A DNA stretch of 64,000 nt from NCBI GenBank assembly GCA_905147135.1, contig LR990046.1, forward strand, positions 16,150,501-16,214,500, given 5' to 3'. Origin of the DNA: Blastobasis lacticolella (taxonomy: Eukaryota; Arthropoda; Insecta; Lepidoptera; Blastobasidae). The notes beneath the pieces were generated by a model that was not told the origin of the DNA, did no database searches, and saw nothing but the letters and a program-made list of their open reading frames with translations. The position numbers and the translations under genes were made by a program. Below are positions 19,956-31,540 of the stretch, one piece after another. Positions within the stretch are counted from its first letter, which is position 1. Every line of letters starts with the position of its first letter.

Positions 19956-22949
19956 ATGTCAAGACCCAGAATTCTAACTGAGCTGTGTACATTTTTTGTA
20001 TTTAAAAGTTGCTTGTACCTATTTAATGAAAGTCCACTAAATCATTACAAAAGTAATACTTTCAGAATCTTTCACCAAAACATTTGTGGTTTGTTAAATA
20101 AAATAGACCAGCTCGAAGTTGTACTTAACGATTTTGCTAACAAAGATCAAGGTTTTGATGCTATTTGCTTATGTGAAACATTTGTAAAGCAGGGTTCACA
20201 AAGCAATATAAAGCTCAAAAATTTTAAATTGGTTACGTCTTATTGTAGAAAGACAGGAAGAGGTGGGTCAGCCATTCTCATTCACAAGTCGTTAGATACG
20301 AAGCCGGTGCCTTTTATCTCAGATTTGGCAAATGATCGGTTTTTTGAGGCATGCGGTATCCAAGTAGAAGAAATAAAATTAATTATAGTAGTAATATACA
20401 GAGTGCCGGAACAAACAAAAGGCCATGTTGGTATATTTATATATAAAATTAAAAAATTGCTACACTATCTGACTACAAAATTTAAAAAGAATAAAATAGT
20501 ACTATGCGGTGACTGGAATATTGACATCTTAAAACATAATGAATTTTCTAAAGAATTAATAAGCACGCTAAAAAATTTCAATTTTATTATTCATGTCCAA
20601 TCTCCTACAAGGATGAACGCTTGCTTGGACCAAATTGCAAGTAATATAAAGAGGGCAAAAGCAGAAATTCATACGTTTTGTCTCTCAGATCATGAGACAG
20701 CGCAAACACTACATTTAAAAACTAGCAACAGACTACGAATAACAACTTGGTATGACAATAAGAGAGATTATTGCTTTGAAAATATTCAAAGGTTTCAAAA
20801 TGCTATCGCGTCCCTTACATTCTCTGATGTGTATAATAGTGTCGATTTAAATAACGCTTTCAGTCAATTCTATGATGTACTTTGTTTGCTATATAACCTA
20901 TGTTTTCCAACAATAAAAATAAAAATTAATAATAGAAATAAAAAAATTAATTGGTTAACAAAGGGAATAAAAAAATCATGTAAGGTCAAGCGAAAATTAC
21001 ATTTAAAGAACAAACATACACGCAACAGCCAAATGAATCGTAACCAAATTAATAAGTACAACAAGATACTAAAAAAATGTATCAAAATGTCACAAAAAAA
21101 TTGTAACCAGAAATACATATATTCCAACAAGAATAAGTGCAAAGCCACGTGGAACATAATAACAGAGACCGTGAGTGAGAGTATACATAGACATGACATT
21201 AAATCTATTAAATCAAATAATGACATATGCCATAATCCTATTGAAATTTGTAATATAATTAACAATTTTTTCAATGACATTCCTACTAATACAACATTTA
21301 ATAATCCAAATTTGACATACACATCACATAATAATGTACATTCTTTATTTTTAAGACCAGTTGACGAAAATGAAATAATTAATATAATAAGGGAATTAAA
21401 AAACAGCCAAGCCACTGGTATAGATGACATCACTACAAATATAATAAAACTAAGTGCTAAATGGTTATGTAAACCACTAACACATATCATAAATTTGTCG
21501 TTTACTCAAGGAATATTCCCTGAGCAGCTCAAACACTCAATTGTTACTCCTATATACAAAAAAGGTGATCGTACAGACCCAAATAATTACAGGCCAATTA
21601 CTAGAGTTTCTATTATATCTAAAATAATAGAAAAGGCAATGTGTGTTAGGTTGAACGAGTTTATTGCCAAATACAACCTGCTTCAGCCAGACCAATATGG
21701 GTTCAGGAAAGGTTACTCTACGGAGAGAGCATGTTTTAACTTTGTCAAGTATATCACTGAATCCTTAAATTGTAAGACGCCAGTCACGGCTATATTTCTC
21801 GACATGAGTAAGGCTTTTGACTATGTCAATCATGACAAATTGCTTTCTAAACTGGAAAATTATGGTGTGAGAGGTAATGCGCTACAATGGATTAAAACTT
21901 ATGTAAAGGATAGGGAACAGTGTACAGAGATAAGTAAATTGGTCAATGTGGAAAATAATGTAATTAAACAATCCTATCGGTCAGATTTTGTAAAAAAGAC
22001 TTCAGGAGTACCACAGGGAAGCAATCTGGGACCATTATTGTTTCTCTTGTATATAAATGACCTTCCACAAGTTACTAAACACAAATCTTTATTGTTTGCC
22101 GATGACACGACTGTCATAGTAAGAGATGAAGAGCCATGTGAATATGAAAACAATATAAATAATTCCCTGACTGACCTTGTAACATGGATGAACAAAAATA
22201 ATCTTAGCATTAATATGACAAAAACTAATTTCATACAATTTCAATCTTATAATTCTATTCCAATTAAATTAAATGTAAAATATAATGACATTTTAGTACA
22301 AGAATCTGACAGCACAAAGTTTTTAGGTTTAATACTTGACAAACATCTAAATTGGAAAGACCACATAGATTCCATTGTTAAGCGATTGGATCGTTTTGTA
22401 TTCGCGCTGAGTAGATTAAGAAGTTCCGTATCAGTAGATGCAGCGTTGACAGCTTACCATGGACACGTTTCATCAGTGTTAAACTATGGATTAATCTTGT
22501 GGGGAAATTCAGTTGATGTAATAAGAGCATTTAGGTTACAAAAGAAATGTATTCGTGCTATTACAAACACATGGTTCAGAGACAGCTGCAGACCATTGTT
22601 CTTTAAGTTAAGGATTTTGCCATTGCCATGCATGTATATCCGAAATATCTGTATGTTTACAAAGAGTTATCCAGAGTATTTTAAGACAGTCTCAGAAGTA
22701 AGTACCAGGACTCAAAGGACACAATACGAAAATCTGTTGCATAAACCTCCATGCAAATCTTATATATATAAAAACAATGTATACAATATGTGCATAATCT
22801 TGTATAATAATTTACCGAATGAAATTAAAATATTAGAGGAGAGGCAGTTTAAAGTAAAGTTAACTGAATGGCTTCTACAATATTGTTTTTATGATACTAA
22901 AGAATTTTTTAATTATAAAAATATGGTCAAAATGACACAGACTTTGTAG
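19956..22949 (+). CDS. Non-LTR retrotransposon ORF2: AP endonuclease plus reverse transcriptase, intact
   Basis: A 997-residue open frame without stop or frameshift. It nicks target DNA and copies element RNA at the nick (target-primed reverse transcription). The endonuclease is about residues 35-250 with its key residues present: QN (N42), CET (E74), GDWN (D186, N188) and SDH (D245, H246). The reverse transcriptase is about 490-760: KAFD motif A, GVPQGSNLGP at 684-693, and FADD at 714-717. It is followed by a thumb segment (KFLGLILDKHLNW) and a C-terminal tail. The layout fits the CR1/Jockey group (Daphne- or Zenon-like is a guess). The frame is open from 19917; ATG 19956 is the first Met. 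No ORF1 is found upstream, so the copy is 5'-truncated or depends on ORF1 from elsewhere. The 3' UTR ends in TTTGAAC repeats. Confidence 0.93.
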   Translation: MSRPRILTELCTFFVFKSCLYLFNESPLNHYKSNTFRIFHQNICGLLNKIDQLEVVLNDFANKDQGFDAICLCETFVKQGSQSNIKLKNFKLVTSYCRKTGRGGSAILIHKSLDTKPVPFISDLANDRFFEACGIQVEEIKLIIVVIYRVPEQTKGHVGIFIYKIKKLLHYLTTKFKKNKIVLCGDWNIDILKHNEFSKELISTLKNFNFIIHVQSPTRMNACLDQIASNIKRAKAEIHTFCLSDHETAQTLHLKTSNRLRITTWYDNKRDYCFENIQRFQNAIASLTFSDVYNSVDLNNAFSQFYDVLCLLYNLCFPTIKIKINNRNKKINWLTKGIKKSCKVKRKLHLKNKHTRNSQMNRNQINKYNKILKKCIKMSQKNCNQKYIYSNKNKCKATWNIITETVSESIHRHDIKSIKSNNDICHNPIEICNIINNFFNDIPTNTTFNNPNLTYTSHNNVHSLFLRPVDENEIINIIRELKNSQATGIDDITTNIIKLSAKWLCKPLTHIINLSFTQGIFPEQLKHSIVTPIYKKGDRTDPNNYRPITRVSIISKIIEKAMCVRLNEFIAKYNLLQPDQYGFRKGYSTERACFNFVKYITESLNCKTPVTAIFLDMSKAFDYVNHDKLLSKLENYGVRGNALQWIKTYVKDREQCTEISKLVNVENNVIKQSYRSDFVKKTSGVPQGSNLGPLLFLLYINDLPQVTKHKSLLFADDTTVIVRDEEPCEYENNINNSLTDLVTWMNKNNLSINMTKTNFIQFQSYNSIPIKLNVKYNDILVQESDSTKFLGLILDKHLNWKDHIDSIVKRLDRFVFALSRLRSSVSVDAALTAYHGHVSSVLNYGLILWGNSVDVIRAFRLQKKCIRAITNTWFRDSCRPLFFKLRILPLPCMYIRNICMFTKSYPEYFKTVSEVSTRTQRTQYENLLHKPPCKSYIYKNNVYNMCIILYNNLPNEIKILEERQFKVKLTEWLLQYCFYDTKEFFNYKNMVKMTQTL

Positions 22950-23119
22950 AAAAAAGTGATAAATTAATATTATAAGTGCTATTAATTATTAATTTTGTGA
23001 AATGTGTGAAATATGCTTATATACCTACTAATTTAATATTTGTATGCCCAAAATAGGGCTAGACATAGAGAGACATTCAACTTTCTAACAACTAAGTTAT
23101 GTATACACACCTATGTTAC

Positions 23120-23145
23120 AAATAAATGACTTTGAACTTTGAACT
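23120..23145 (+). repeat. LINE 3' tail of TTTGAAC repeats
   Basis: Short tandem array, GACTTTGAACTTTGAACTTT, at the end of the LINE 3' UTR. Such simple tails are the priming/recognition end of CR1-group LINEs. Confidence 0.7.
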
Positions 23146-23155
23146 TTAAATTTAA

Positions 23156-24564
23156 TAGCTAATTAAAAATAATTTTATGAAATTTTCTCACTTCATTTGG
23201 CACAATAAACTTGACAATTGGAAAAAATATTTTAAAAATGACGCAAAATTTAAAAATATACAAAAATCCATGATTTATTCTCGAAGTCACAATTTTTTAA
23301 AATATGGCTTGATCGCACAATCAATATTCGAAAAAAAAATATCACACCAGATGTGCGTTGAGTCCATATAAATACTCACCCCCGCCTACTTACGCCTACG
23401 CGGAACTCGATGATCCACGAGGAATCAAACAAGTTCAGACAGGCTTGAATCTTCGAATTATTCGAGATATAACACAATGTGTCCTCCAAGTAAGGGCCCT
23501 CGACACTTGCCTGTGGACTCGAAAATCTCGGGAGCCCCTAATTCGAGAACCTGCCGAAACTGCGCAACCGTACAAAATGTGTTCTCGAACGACGCCTGTT
23601 GACTTTTCAATAGCTTTTCTGGGGACTAAAGCCAAATTGGGATGGAATATACAGAAGACAGGCTATCGGCCTATGTTATGTTTTTTCTTAAGGCTATTAA
23701 GCTAAATTATTACTATTAATATTGCTGAGCTGGGGTCTTTCTTTGGCATCGCATTGGTCCATGATTTATTGAATTTGTGTGTTTGTACCTACTTAGTTTT
23801 TGTTTAGTATTGAAGTGTTCTAAAATTTTCATAATTTGTATACATATAATACCCACACCCCTAACAGAAATGAAAATTCTTCATTTCAATTTCTGCTCAG
23901 CCAGATCTCGAACCCGGGACCTCTACGTGGAAAACTGGTATCAGGTCTCAGCATGATTCAGGTCGGGTTAGATTAAGGTCGACATAAAAAAAGTATAAAA
24001 GGAGCTAACATTTGCGCACCCCATCCCCTTGGGGTGACCGATGAAGCCTTGAAAGCCTTCCCGGCTAATGACAACCCCAGTTAGTAACATGTTTAGTACA
24101 AAGCGCCCAGGTTTCCATGCGAGTCCCATATAACCAACCAGCCGGCCATTGGTATGCTATGAGATTCATTATTCCCAACTCCATCCCACCGTTATCCCCA
24201 GGGGATGCACGTACATCAGTGGGCGCAAAAAAATATGCAATTTTATAGAGACGCAAACTCATTCTGATTTTGCGTAGGTCGATATGCCCTTGACTGTTAG
24301 TAATGTACGCAGCATACATGAAATGTAAGATAGGGTTCGTTCTGCAACTGACTGTATGGATATACTGTATTTGTATAGAATTGGACCAATGAAAATGTAG
24401 TTAGCATAATTTCCTCGTTTCCCGATATTATATGTTTTCAATACCATTTTGCTCTGATGGAGAATTTTTTTATTGTAAAATGATATTCTAAGTGACATTA
24501 CATATACATTACCCAAGCAATGGACATTTGACAAAAACATTATTATTTTGAATAATAATACTAG
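23156..24564. other. Non-coding span with one SINE-C
   Basis: Small open frames at 23177-23371, 23358-23705 and 24065-24594 lack any family signature. 24000-24230 is GC-richer and repeat-like but not identified. Confidence 0.45.
23848..23975 (-). mobile_element. SINE-C, 5' half
   Basis: The minus strand holds the head with GGGTTCGAGATC (damaged B box), AATTGAAATGAAGAATTTTC and GGTGTGGGT. 3'-truncated. Confidence 0.75.
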
Positions 24565-24790
24565 TGGACCCGGTGCGACTTCGTTCGTGTACACCTACAC
24601 CCCACCTTCCTTTTTTTTTGCATATAAATCTTCCTATTTACACCACTAAGGTGGCAAACAAGCTTGCGGCCTGCCTGATGGTAAGCAGTCACGGCAGCCT
24701 ATGGATGTTTGCAACTTTATCTATTGTTAAAACCTCATTAAAATCCGTTGCGTAGTTTAAAAGATCTAACGATACCTGGAAGATCCACGA
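24565..24790 (+). repeat. 'cgacttcgttcg' repeat copy
   Basis: GTGCGACTTCGTTCGTGTAC at the start and TAAAATCCGTTGCGTAGTTT near the end, with a segment like the TGCCTGATGGTAAGCAGTCA repeats inserted in the middle. Confidence 0.55.
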
Positions 24791-24894
24791 CATAGGGATG
24801 AAGCGCTCGCCCGACGCACACAAGACATTTTTTCGTTACCATAAAAACACGTATCACAGTGGAACTATGTACATAGCACAATGTTATTCAACGA

Positions 24895-25085
24895 GCGAGT
24901 AAAATAGACATTCTTGGAATTTCACTACGTGATAGAGATATCCGTAGTAGATGCAATATGATCTGCATAGCTCTCAGAATTGCATAACTGAAGTTTAACA
25001 AGCCAGGCCCCACATAGCTTGGAATACTGCACGAAAGGTACTGTTCTGGAATGGCTCCGAAATCGGTGTATAGATTAAAATATCG
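24895..25085 (+). mobile_element. Degraded RTE-like fragment
   Basis: Weak similarity to the C-terminal half of the RTE ORF at 900-1080 (SLRDR followed by ALRIA and a LK.. block), with stops and small indels. An old relic; could be a chance alignment in part. Confidence 0.4.
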
Positions 25086-25459
25086 CCTCTTGATATAAAT
25101 TCGAGTGACTTGTATCTATGTCATCACAGGTCAGTTTATATCTATGCTTACAAATCGTATTCGAGCCGCCATCGCCTTCTTACCTCTCAATGCCAACGTG
25201 CAGCTTATACATATCGCATACTTACCTATACAAAATCGTTTCGTCCACAAAAACACTCTATTATATAGGAACATCCATACAGGCATACGCGTTCTATGCA
25301 CGTTATCCCAAGTACTTATTTAATTTTGGATTCTATATTAATATCAGAGAATTTGTTCTATAATATTTTTATAAAATCGCGTAACTACAAGCAGCTGGAT
25401 CGTGAAAATCAAAAATCGTGTTCCAGGTCAATGTCGCGTAGCATCCGCGTACCTGCAGA

Positions 25460-25700
25460 GTCTTTTTTTTAATAACTAGCCAGGCATTTGACTGTCTTCT
25501 TACTTGGTGGTAAGTGTCGATGCGCCTATTGACTCTAACCTTGGAGGCGTCCAGATTACAAACATCAGGTAACACTATCGCAGCCAACGTGTTCCATTCC
25601 TTAGCCATATGTATTGTAAAGGTTGAACCGATGCAGTTTGTACGGACAGTTAGAAGGTCTTCTCATTTCATCCAAGGTGTTCAGAGACTTCACATTTCCT
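25460..25700 (-). pseudogene. LINE pol C-terminus relic (same family as 42375-42672)
   Basis: The minus strand carries MAKEWNTLAAIVLPDVCNL and the 3' UTR stretch ACTTACCACCAAG...CAAATGCCTGGCTAG with an A-run at 25465-25472. Frame breaks upstream show it is inactive. Confidence 0.7.
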
Positions 25701-26310
25701 GGTAGGTCACTGCAAATATGCGGTGACAGTGCGAGCGAAGCGCATAAACGAGCCCTAAGGTAGGCTTTGACCACCTGTCCAACAGGGCCTATTACGTCGA
25801 TAGAACAAATCGATACCACTAGAAAATAGCATCAAGAAAATTGATGTCTTAGTCAAATATACCTGCTATAATGATACTCTTTTATTCATTGATTCTAGCG
25901 TCATAGAAAACAGATGTGCAAGCGAAAACGACACGAAATGCTATGACGGCATAGCACTCATTTACGTGTACAATACTATTCGTGATGTAGTTACGTGACA
26001 ACCGTAGGTACATAAATAAGAAGGTTTCGTGTAACTTCTGTATTGGAAAAGTTCTGTATGGCAAATCTATTTGTGTGAACTGTTTAAGTTTCTCAAAAGT
26101 TTTCAGACCACAAATTTCTATGGCAAACAAAGTTGCCTAACTTATTCTACAGGTTTAACCAGAATTTTAGACTATTATTGACGACAATGATAGAAAGATG
26201 ATATCAACGATAATGTATGTGTGTAAACTTTCTTTGATGCGTGATTTAATCAGAAATTCGTACAAATACTTCAACTTATAATAGAATTAAACATAAGATC
26301 AGTTCCAATA
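25701..26310. other. Non-coding span
   Basis: Nothing recognised. Confidence 0.5.
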
Positions 26311-26510
26311 TAAATGATGAATTTTAATTTCTGTTACGGGTCTGGGTGTTCTATGTATAATAAGTATGTATTTAAAAATGTATATAAGTAGTATATCAGT
26401 TAGCTAGCACCCATAGTACAAGCTTTGCTTAGTTTGGGGCTAGATGGCGCTGTGTGAATTTGTCAACGAATATTTATTATTTATTATTATTATTATTATT
26501 AATATTCAAC
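26311..26510 (+). mobile_element. SINE-C, headless, with (ATT)n tail
   Basis: Starts at AAATGATGAATTTTAATTTC, full body, GATGGCGCTGTGTGAATTTG and a tail that expands into (ATT)n at 26470-26503. Confidence 0.82.
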
Positions 26511-27084
26511 TGTTTACAGACAGGTGATTGAACTTTGATTAAAATGTAACCTCGATAATAATGTAATGAGTTTATGAGTCTGTGAATCTTAAAATATAGG
26601 ATACTTTATTAAACCCGTATGAAAACATAAGTTTCGCTACACTTAAAATTTAGGTACCCTGCCTTCTTTCGGTATGGATCCTTCAAAAATATATCATCTG
26701 GTGAAGCTCTGCCCTTTCCCTTATTAATATTCCGAAACCTTGTTTATTCAAGAATCCAGACGCCTCGTCGGGACATCGATTTTACTAAGCCCATTATATC
26801 ATTCACAGTAAGCATTAGCCTCTTCTTAAAATTTTATTCCCAGAACGGAGCTTCGAGTTGCAGACTCCATTTTATGCAGTTATCAGATTTTGTGAGAGTA
26901 CCAACAACAGAGAGAACTGTAGGTTAGTAACAGCAAAGGCTAGATGAGCGGACGCGCTGATAGTTGCCTTATAACTTGTTTTGCCTCCACCACAAAATAA
27001 AGAACGGCTCATATCTATTTTGTGCCTCCACTGAGTCGTTGACAGCGCATTAGTAGGAGCTACATTATCGATGTCGGGCTCATT

Positions 27085-27245
27085 TCTTTTTTAAACCTCG
27101 ACGAAAAGAGGATTGTTATATGTTTGTCGTGTGTGTCTGTCGGTCTGTCTACCTGTCTCGTGGCTGTATGTGGCATCCGATTTGAATGCAATTTTCTTTG
27201 TATGAAAGCTATTTTATTCGGGACGGTTTTTAACTTTGTTTCATT
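27085..27245 (+). repeat. Repeat with tgtctgtcggtctgtc core
   Basis: CTCGACGAAAAGAGGATTGT, GTGTCTGTCGGTCTGTC and ATCCGATTTGAATGCAATTT; wording of a common insect transposon relic. Single copy here. Confidence 0.4.
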
Positions 27246-27516
27246 AGTTATAATTTAGAAAATATTTGTGTATTTGTAAACTTGGTCGGGTTATCAGACC
27301 TTTTTTTTTCGGTTATTGTCGAAAAACATTAATGATGCAATTGTCTTTTCTTGTATTTTTATAACAAATGGAAGTAGGTAATTTGCATTCGGGTAGTTTC
27401 TGGACTACTTGACAGTCTGGAAACTGAGCGTGGTTGATTTTTTATTTTCAATTTTTATTTGTATTGTACAAAATGAGTATGTTGGACTGAAACATGGAAA
27501 TATCTTGTCTTAATAA

Positions 27517-27537
27517 TTTAATAATAATAATAATAAT
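27517..27537. repeat. (AAT)n microsatellite
   Basis: Seven AAT units. Confidence 0.85.
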
Positions 27538-27927
27538 TTCCATGGACGTGAACAAACACAGCGATTCAATTTAATATAAAAGTAATTGTTTGCTTACAAA
27601 ACTCAAACAAAATATGTTGTGAATTCACATCCTGTTCTTTTGTTTTGGCAGATTGAAGAGGAAGGTATGTGAAAGTGGTTTATTTACATCCATGGAAAAT
27701 TGATCACAAGGAATAATATTTGCTGCCCAGATTTTCTCTTTCCGTACAATGAAATATAGGATTTATTGATCCTTTAAATTTCTTCATGTTGAGATGATTG
27801 AATTAAAACAATTATGGTTAATGCGGATTTTGCGTTATCATCCGGGATTTAGCATTCAGCATATTTATAAAAGCGAAAGTTTTGTTATTGTATATCGTCT
27901 TTTTAGTTTTTAGTGAATTCTATAAAC

Positions 27928-28149
27928 ATCATCACAGCCCGTAACAGTCCACTGCAGGACTTAGGGCCTATCCCACCAAAGGAGAGATTATTGCCATTAT
28001 CTCCACGCTTGGAAGGCGGGTTGGAGATCGCAGTGTATAACAATATAATCGCAATGGAAAATGCTGCTGCCCATTTTACAAAGACTCTTGATCTTTTGCC
28101 TCGAAAACATTAGTCGCCATGTACGACACCCATAAGTGTAAGGGGTTGG
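27928..28149 (-). mobile_element. SINE-A, slightly 5'-truncated
   Basis: Minus strand; the 5' ~40 bases (A-box region) are missing. ATTCTATAAAC (27917-27927) and ATTCTATGAAC (28150-28160) flank it, so it inserted already truncated. Confidence 0.88.
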
Positions 28150-28160
28150 ATTCTATGAAC

Positions 28161-28998
28161 AATAAATACAAATAATAATGTTGCATATGAACTTCCTACG
28201 AAACTGTACAGTTTATGTTCTACATATTTTCTTTATGGAGAGGTCCCTGCGAAGGCCCAACATAACATTTATCTAAAATTCAACCATTAAAGTCGCTTTA
28301 AACGGTTACTGCTATGTTATTTGTCTGGTACAATAAAAATGCGTCTTACTTTAAATTATTATCTTGGCATTCTTGAATCGTGTAATCAAAAAAGCCGAAT
28401 GCAATTTAAATATAAATTCAGCATTCCGGAAATACCTAGTCTACGACAGATAAAATAACAGGGCTTTACTCTTGCTTATAACATATTTATTTAATATTAA
28501 AAATGGTAACAAAGACATTGCAATTATTGGTATACATGACATAAATGACTTTTATTATTTCTAAAAAGAAATATCTTCTAGCAAACCTACAGCTAAGAGA
28601 ACGTGTTGACCTTAGATTGCTAGTCAACCTCACAAAACATTTCTCACGACCCCGACACACACAGGACTAGTCAAGTTCAATGATATTGATTCCTAAAATT
28701 CGTTTTAACTCCAAGAGTCTCGAAACCACGGCATATATTAGTAGAGGTTGGATAGTCATTTAGAATTTAACTGTTTCAATCACGAGAGCTATATTTAGAA
28801 CCACTAAACTACCCAAGTTTCTGCATTACTTACGATCAAAGCCGATTTCTCGGAATAGTTTCGTTTTGACATCTTATATCGAAGCTTCGTTTACTTCACT
28901 GAACTTAAATCAGTTACTGCTTATTTATAAGTAATAAGTAAATTATTAGTGTCAAAGTTCTTATGGTTAATGTGTAAGATTAATTCTAGTTATTAATA
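28161..28998. other. Non-coding span
   Basis: Nothing recognised. Confidence 0.5.
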
Positions 28999-29195
28999 GA
29001 CGACCTGAGTGGTTGGTTAACATCGGCGGTCTGCCACGCAGAGGTTCCGGGTCGATTCCCGGTCGAGCAGAGATTAAAATGATGAATTGTAGTTTCTGAT
29101 ACGGCACTGTGTTTCATGTATAAAGAATATGTATTTTAAAGTATATAAGTAGTTTATCAGTTATCTAGCACCCAATAAACAAATATTAATAAATA
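28999..29195 (+). mobile_element. SINE-C, plus-strand arm of a tail-to-tail pair
   Basis: Head GACGACCTGAGTGG, B-box-like GGGTCGATTCCC and body to TTATCTAGCACCCA; it then runs directly into the 3' end of the opposite copy. Confidence 0.83.
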
Positions 29196-29349
29196 TGCTT
29201 AGACAAATTCACACAATGAAAGCCCTAAATACTTTTTTTAAATACGTAGTACAAATTTCAATTTCTGCTCGGCCGGGAATCGAACCCGGGACCTCTGCGT
29301 GGCAGACCGGAAACATATCGGACCAACCAACTGAACCACTCAGGTCGTC
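29196..29349 (-). mobile_element. SINE-C, minus-strand arm of the pair
   Basis: Minus strand: GACGACCTGAGTGGTTCAGT, a good B box (GGTTCGATTCC on the minus strand, 29277-29287), then a body missing its middle. The two heads face outward and end symmetrically at 28999 and 29349. Confidence 0.83.
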
Positions 29350-30427
29350 AATTTATCCCAAAAACCCATCATATAGTCAGTGATTCTGAAGAAATCGTAA
29401 AAGTTGAATCCAGACATTGTGGACAAAGCACATACATTGTGTCACTACGATTCTACTAGCACCACAATTACTAACTATTGTGTTCAATTAATTTCTACTG
29501 GTAATATCGGAGACGTAGTTAGGTGGCAACTGCACCCTATAAAGGTTATGTAACCTACTATGTAAAATAGTTGTACCATTGACGTCAACGGAGAGTCAGC
29601 TATAGGCATTTGTCCATTAAAAAATGCCAACGGTACCGATTCAGCCTTGACTTATTTCATCGATAAACCAGGCAGGTTGCATTGCCGTGTCACACACATA
29701 CACACACAAACATACATTATAGCAGCGTGAATGGGGTGTTGCGGCGCTGTGTGCGGCTTTTTGTACCGACTTCGGCAGTCTACTCGTTCTAAATGACTTG
29801 TGAAGCTCAGTGACGTAACTTTCAACATTTCATGCCCCGGCTTTGCACTTTCTCGGTTTTACTTTAATATAATATGCATGTATTTAACAATTATAAATCA
29901 TTTGGAAGAAATTATCTAAAACACATCAAAATCCGTTGCGTAGTTTGTGAGGGTCAGCGGATATACAGACAGACAGACGGACAGACCTTTGCCCCTTTCT
30001 TATCGTAAAATATTTTTTTTTGTTGTTAAAATGTATCTTTTATATGTTGCATCTATCTCCTTGCTAAATTTCATCCAAATCTGTTCAACAGATTAGGCGT
30101 GAAAACGTAACAGACGGAACTTTACTTTTATTTAAAATATGAAGCTTTGATGAGCTCTACATTTCTAAAGCTCTTACTCAGATTAGTGCCTGAAAAAGTT
30201 CTTTGAAAAACCTATAAAGTTTCTTGAACGCTGAAGTGCTAAGACATAATGATTGTGTAAGTAAAAAACTTAATTTAACTTGAGCTGTCTTAAAAAAGCG
30301 CCTGAACTTTAACGTTCCAATATAATTTATAAAACCTGACAAGAACTTACTATAGTATACCGACATTATCCCACAATATTTTTAATTCCAGAATATGTGT
30401 TAAAATAGAAAAAAAATATTTGACGTG
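29350..30427. other. Non-coding span
   Basis: One arthropod repeat at 29925-30120; otherwise nothing. Confidence 0.5.
29925..30120 (+). repeat. 'ccgttgcgtagttt' repeat copy
   Basis: AAATCCGTTGCGTAGTTTGT and ACAGACAGACAGACGGACAG, then AAATTTCATCCAAATCTGTTC. The 3' part of the arthropod repeat described at 11630. Confidence 0.55.
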
Positions 30428-30550
30428 GTCATCATCATATCAGCCGAAAGACGCCCACTGCTGGGCATATGCCTCCTCCAGAGATATCTACAAAGGCCGG
30501 TCCTGCGCCTTCCGCATCCAGCTGGTACCTGTAATCTTAACCAGGTCGGC
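30428..30550 (-). mobile_element. RTE LINE 3' end fragment
   Basis: Read on the minus strand, this matches the last ~110 bases of the RTE copy at 515-1247 almost base for base, from GCAGGTACCAGCTGGATGCG through GCCCAGCAGTGGGCGTCTT to a GATGATG tail. It is only the terminal piece and joins a repeat-D fragment at about 30550. Confidence 0.85.
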
Positions 30551-30890
30551 TGCGTCTTTTTTTTATGTCATATGGTAGGCAAACAGGCAAGCGGGCCACC
30601 TGATGGAAAGTGGTCACCACTGCCTATAGACATGAGTAACACCAATTGTATCGCCAATGCCCACCTCTGTAACACGTTCTCTGCCAGCAAAAAGGAAAAT
30701 GCCCCACCACTGCCAAAGCCACGGTTCCCCAAATCCCCACCCCATGGAGCACTGGAGACCTTACTAACCGGCAGAAACACAATACTATTTAAAAGAGTAT
30801 CGTTTAGCTACGATATGCTGTAAGGTGGAGGTACTTCCCCAGTCAGGCGGCTCCAATTCGATCGGGATACCCCGCTATGCGTCTTCCGGT
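30550..30890 (+). repeat. Repeat D, longest copy
   Basis: Starts TTTTTTATGTCATATGGTAG, AAACAGGCAAGCGGGCCACC, then TGCCCACCTCTGTAACACG and a GC-rich end with CCCAGTCAGGCGGCTCC. Joins the RTE 3' fragment on its left. An apparent 132-codon frame here has no recognisable protein and is probably chance. Confidence 0.6.
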
Positions 30891-31397
30891 CTTGAAGTAA
30901 TATTACCAAAAAATACAAAATATTTCAACAATGACGTACCCACGATAAAAATAGTAGAGATAAGTACTAACAGAATATAATTTGAAGACTTAGATGCGCC
31001 ATCCTGACGCACACAAGTTATTTGTTGAGAAGGCAAATTCAGAACAACAGACGCCATTTAGTAACCCTTATGCCACTAGTCTCACTAGCGCCGCCGTCCA
31101 CTGAACAGTTATATTAGAGTTTGACAAAATATCGTACAAAAACTGGCTTGTCAAAGAAGATTTATGAGTCTGTAACCCCTGCGTAGCATCAGAGGTTATC
31201 TTGAATATCATATTTCTTTGTGGTTCGTATCATAGTTTTACAAATGGGTTAGCTGATATTTGAGTGAGTGCAAAGTGATAAGGTTGTATCGGAGACTATA
31301 TTGTCATAACTGCATACGTCAGGCTGCAGCAGGTTTGTGCATAATTAGTTTTTAAGGGATGGAACCTTTTCGAAGTGAGTCGAAATGATTGCTCAGG

Positions 31398-31540
31398 TTC
31401 AGAATGGAATGGAACCTTGTCTTATACCGGGCCCGCATCAAAGTTTTGCCGTATAACGTAAAATTATTTCTTGCATAAAATACTGTATTTGTGCCGTCAT
31501 ACAAATACAATAAACCATCACTTTGACAAGGTTCCAACGC
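31398..31540. mobile_element. Small inverted-repeat element (MITE), 143 bp
   Basis: TTCAGAATGGAATGGAACCT at the left is matched by GACAAGGTTCCAACGC on the right. The same terminal words flank 33377-33602. Confidence 0.5.

Larger units (their letters stand above)
19865..23155 (+). mobile_element. CR1/Jockey-like LINE copy carrying the intact ORF2
   Basis: Extent of the element around the ORF. The 3' UTR runs from 22950 to about 23145 and ends in three tandem TTTGAAC-type units, a simple tail as in CR1-like elements. The 5' boundary is uncertain; it must lie right of 19852, where a SINE-A target-site duplication ends. TAGCTAA occurs at 19858-19864 and 23156-23162 and may be a short target-site duplication, but seven bases can match by chance. 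Confidence 0.65.
26511..27916. other. Non-coding span
   Basis: Holds the repeat at 27085-27245 and an (AAT)n run; otherwise nothing. Confidence 0.5.

Noticed and set aside
20870..21490. 206-codon minus-strand ORF
   Set aside because: Antisense shadow of the LINE ORF2; hydrophobic only because the sense strand is rich in Asn and Lys codons.
30425..30823. 132-codon plus-strand ORF
   Set aside because: It spans the junction of an RTE end and repeat D, so it cannot be an ancestral gene.
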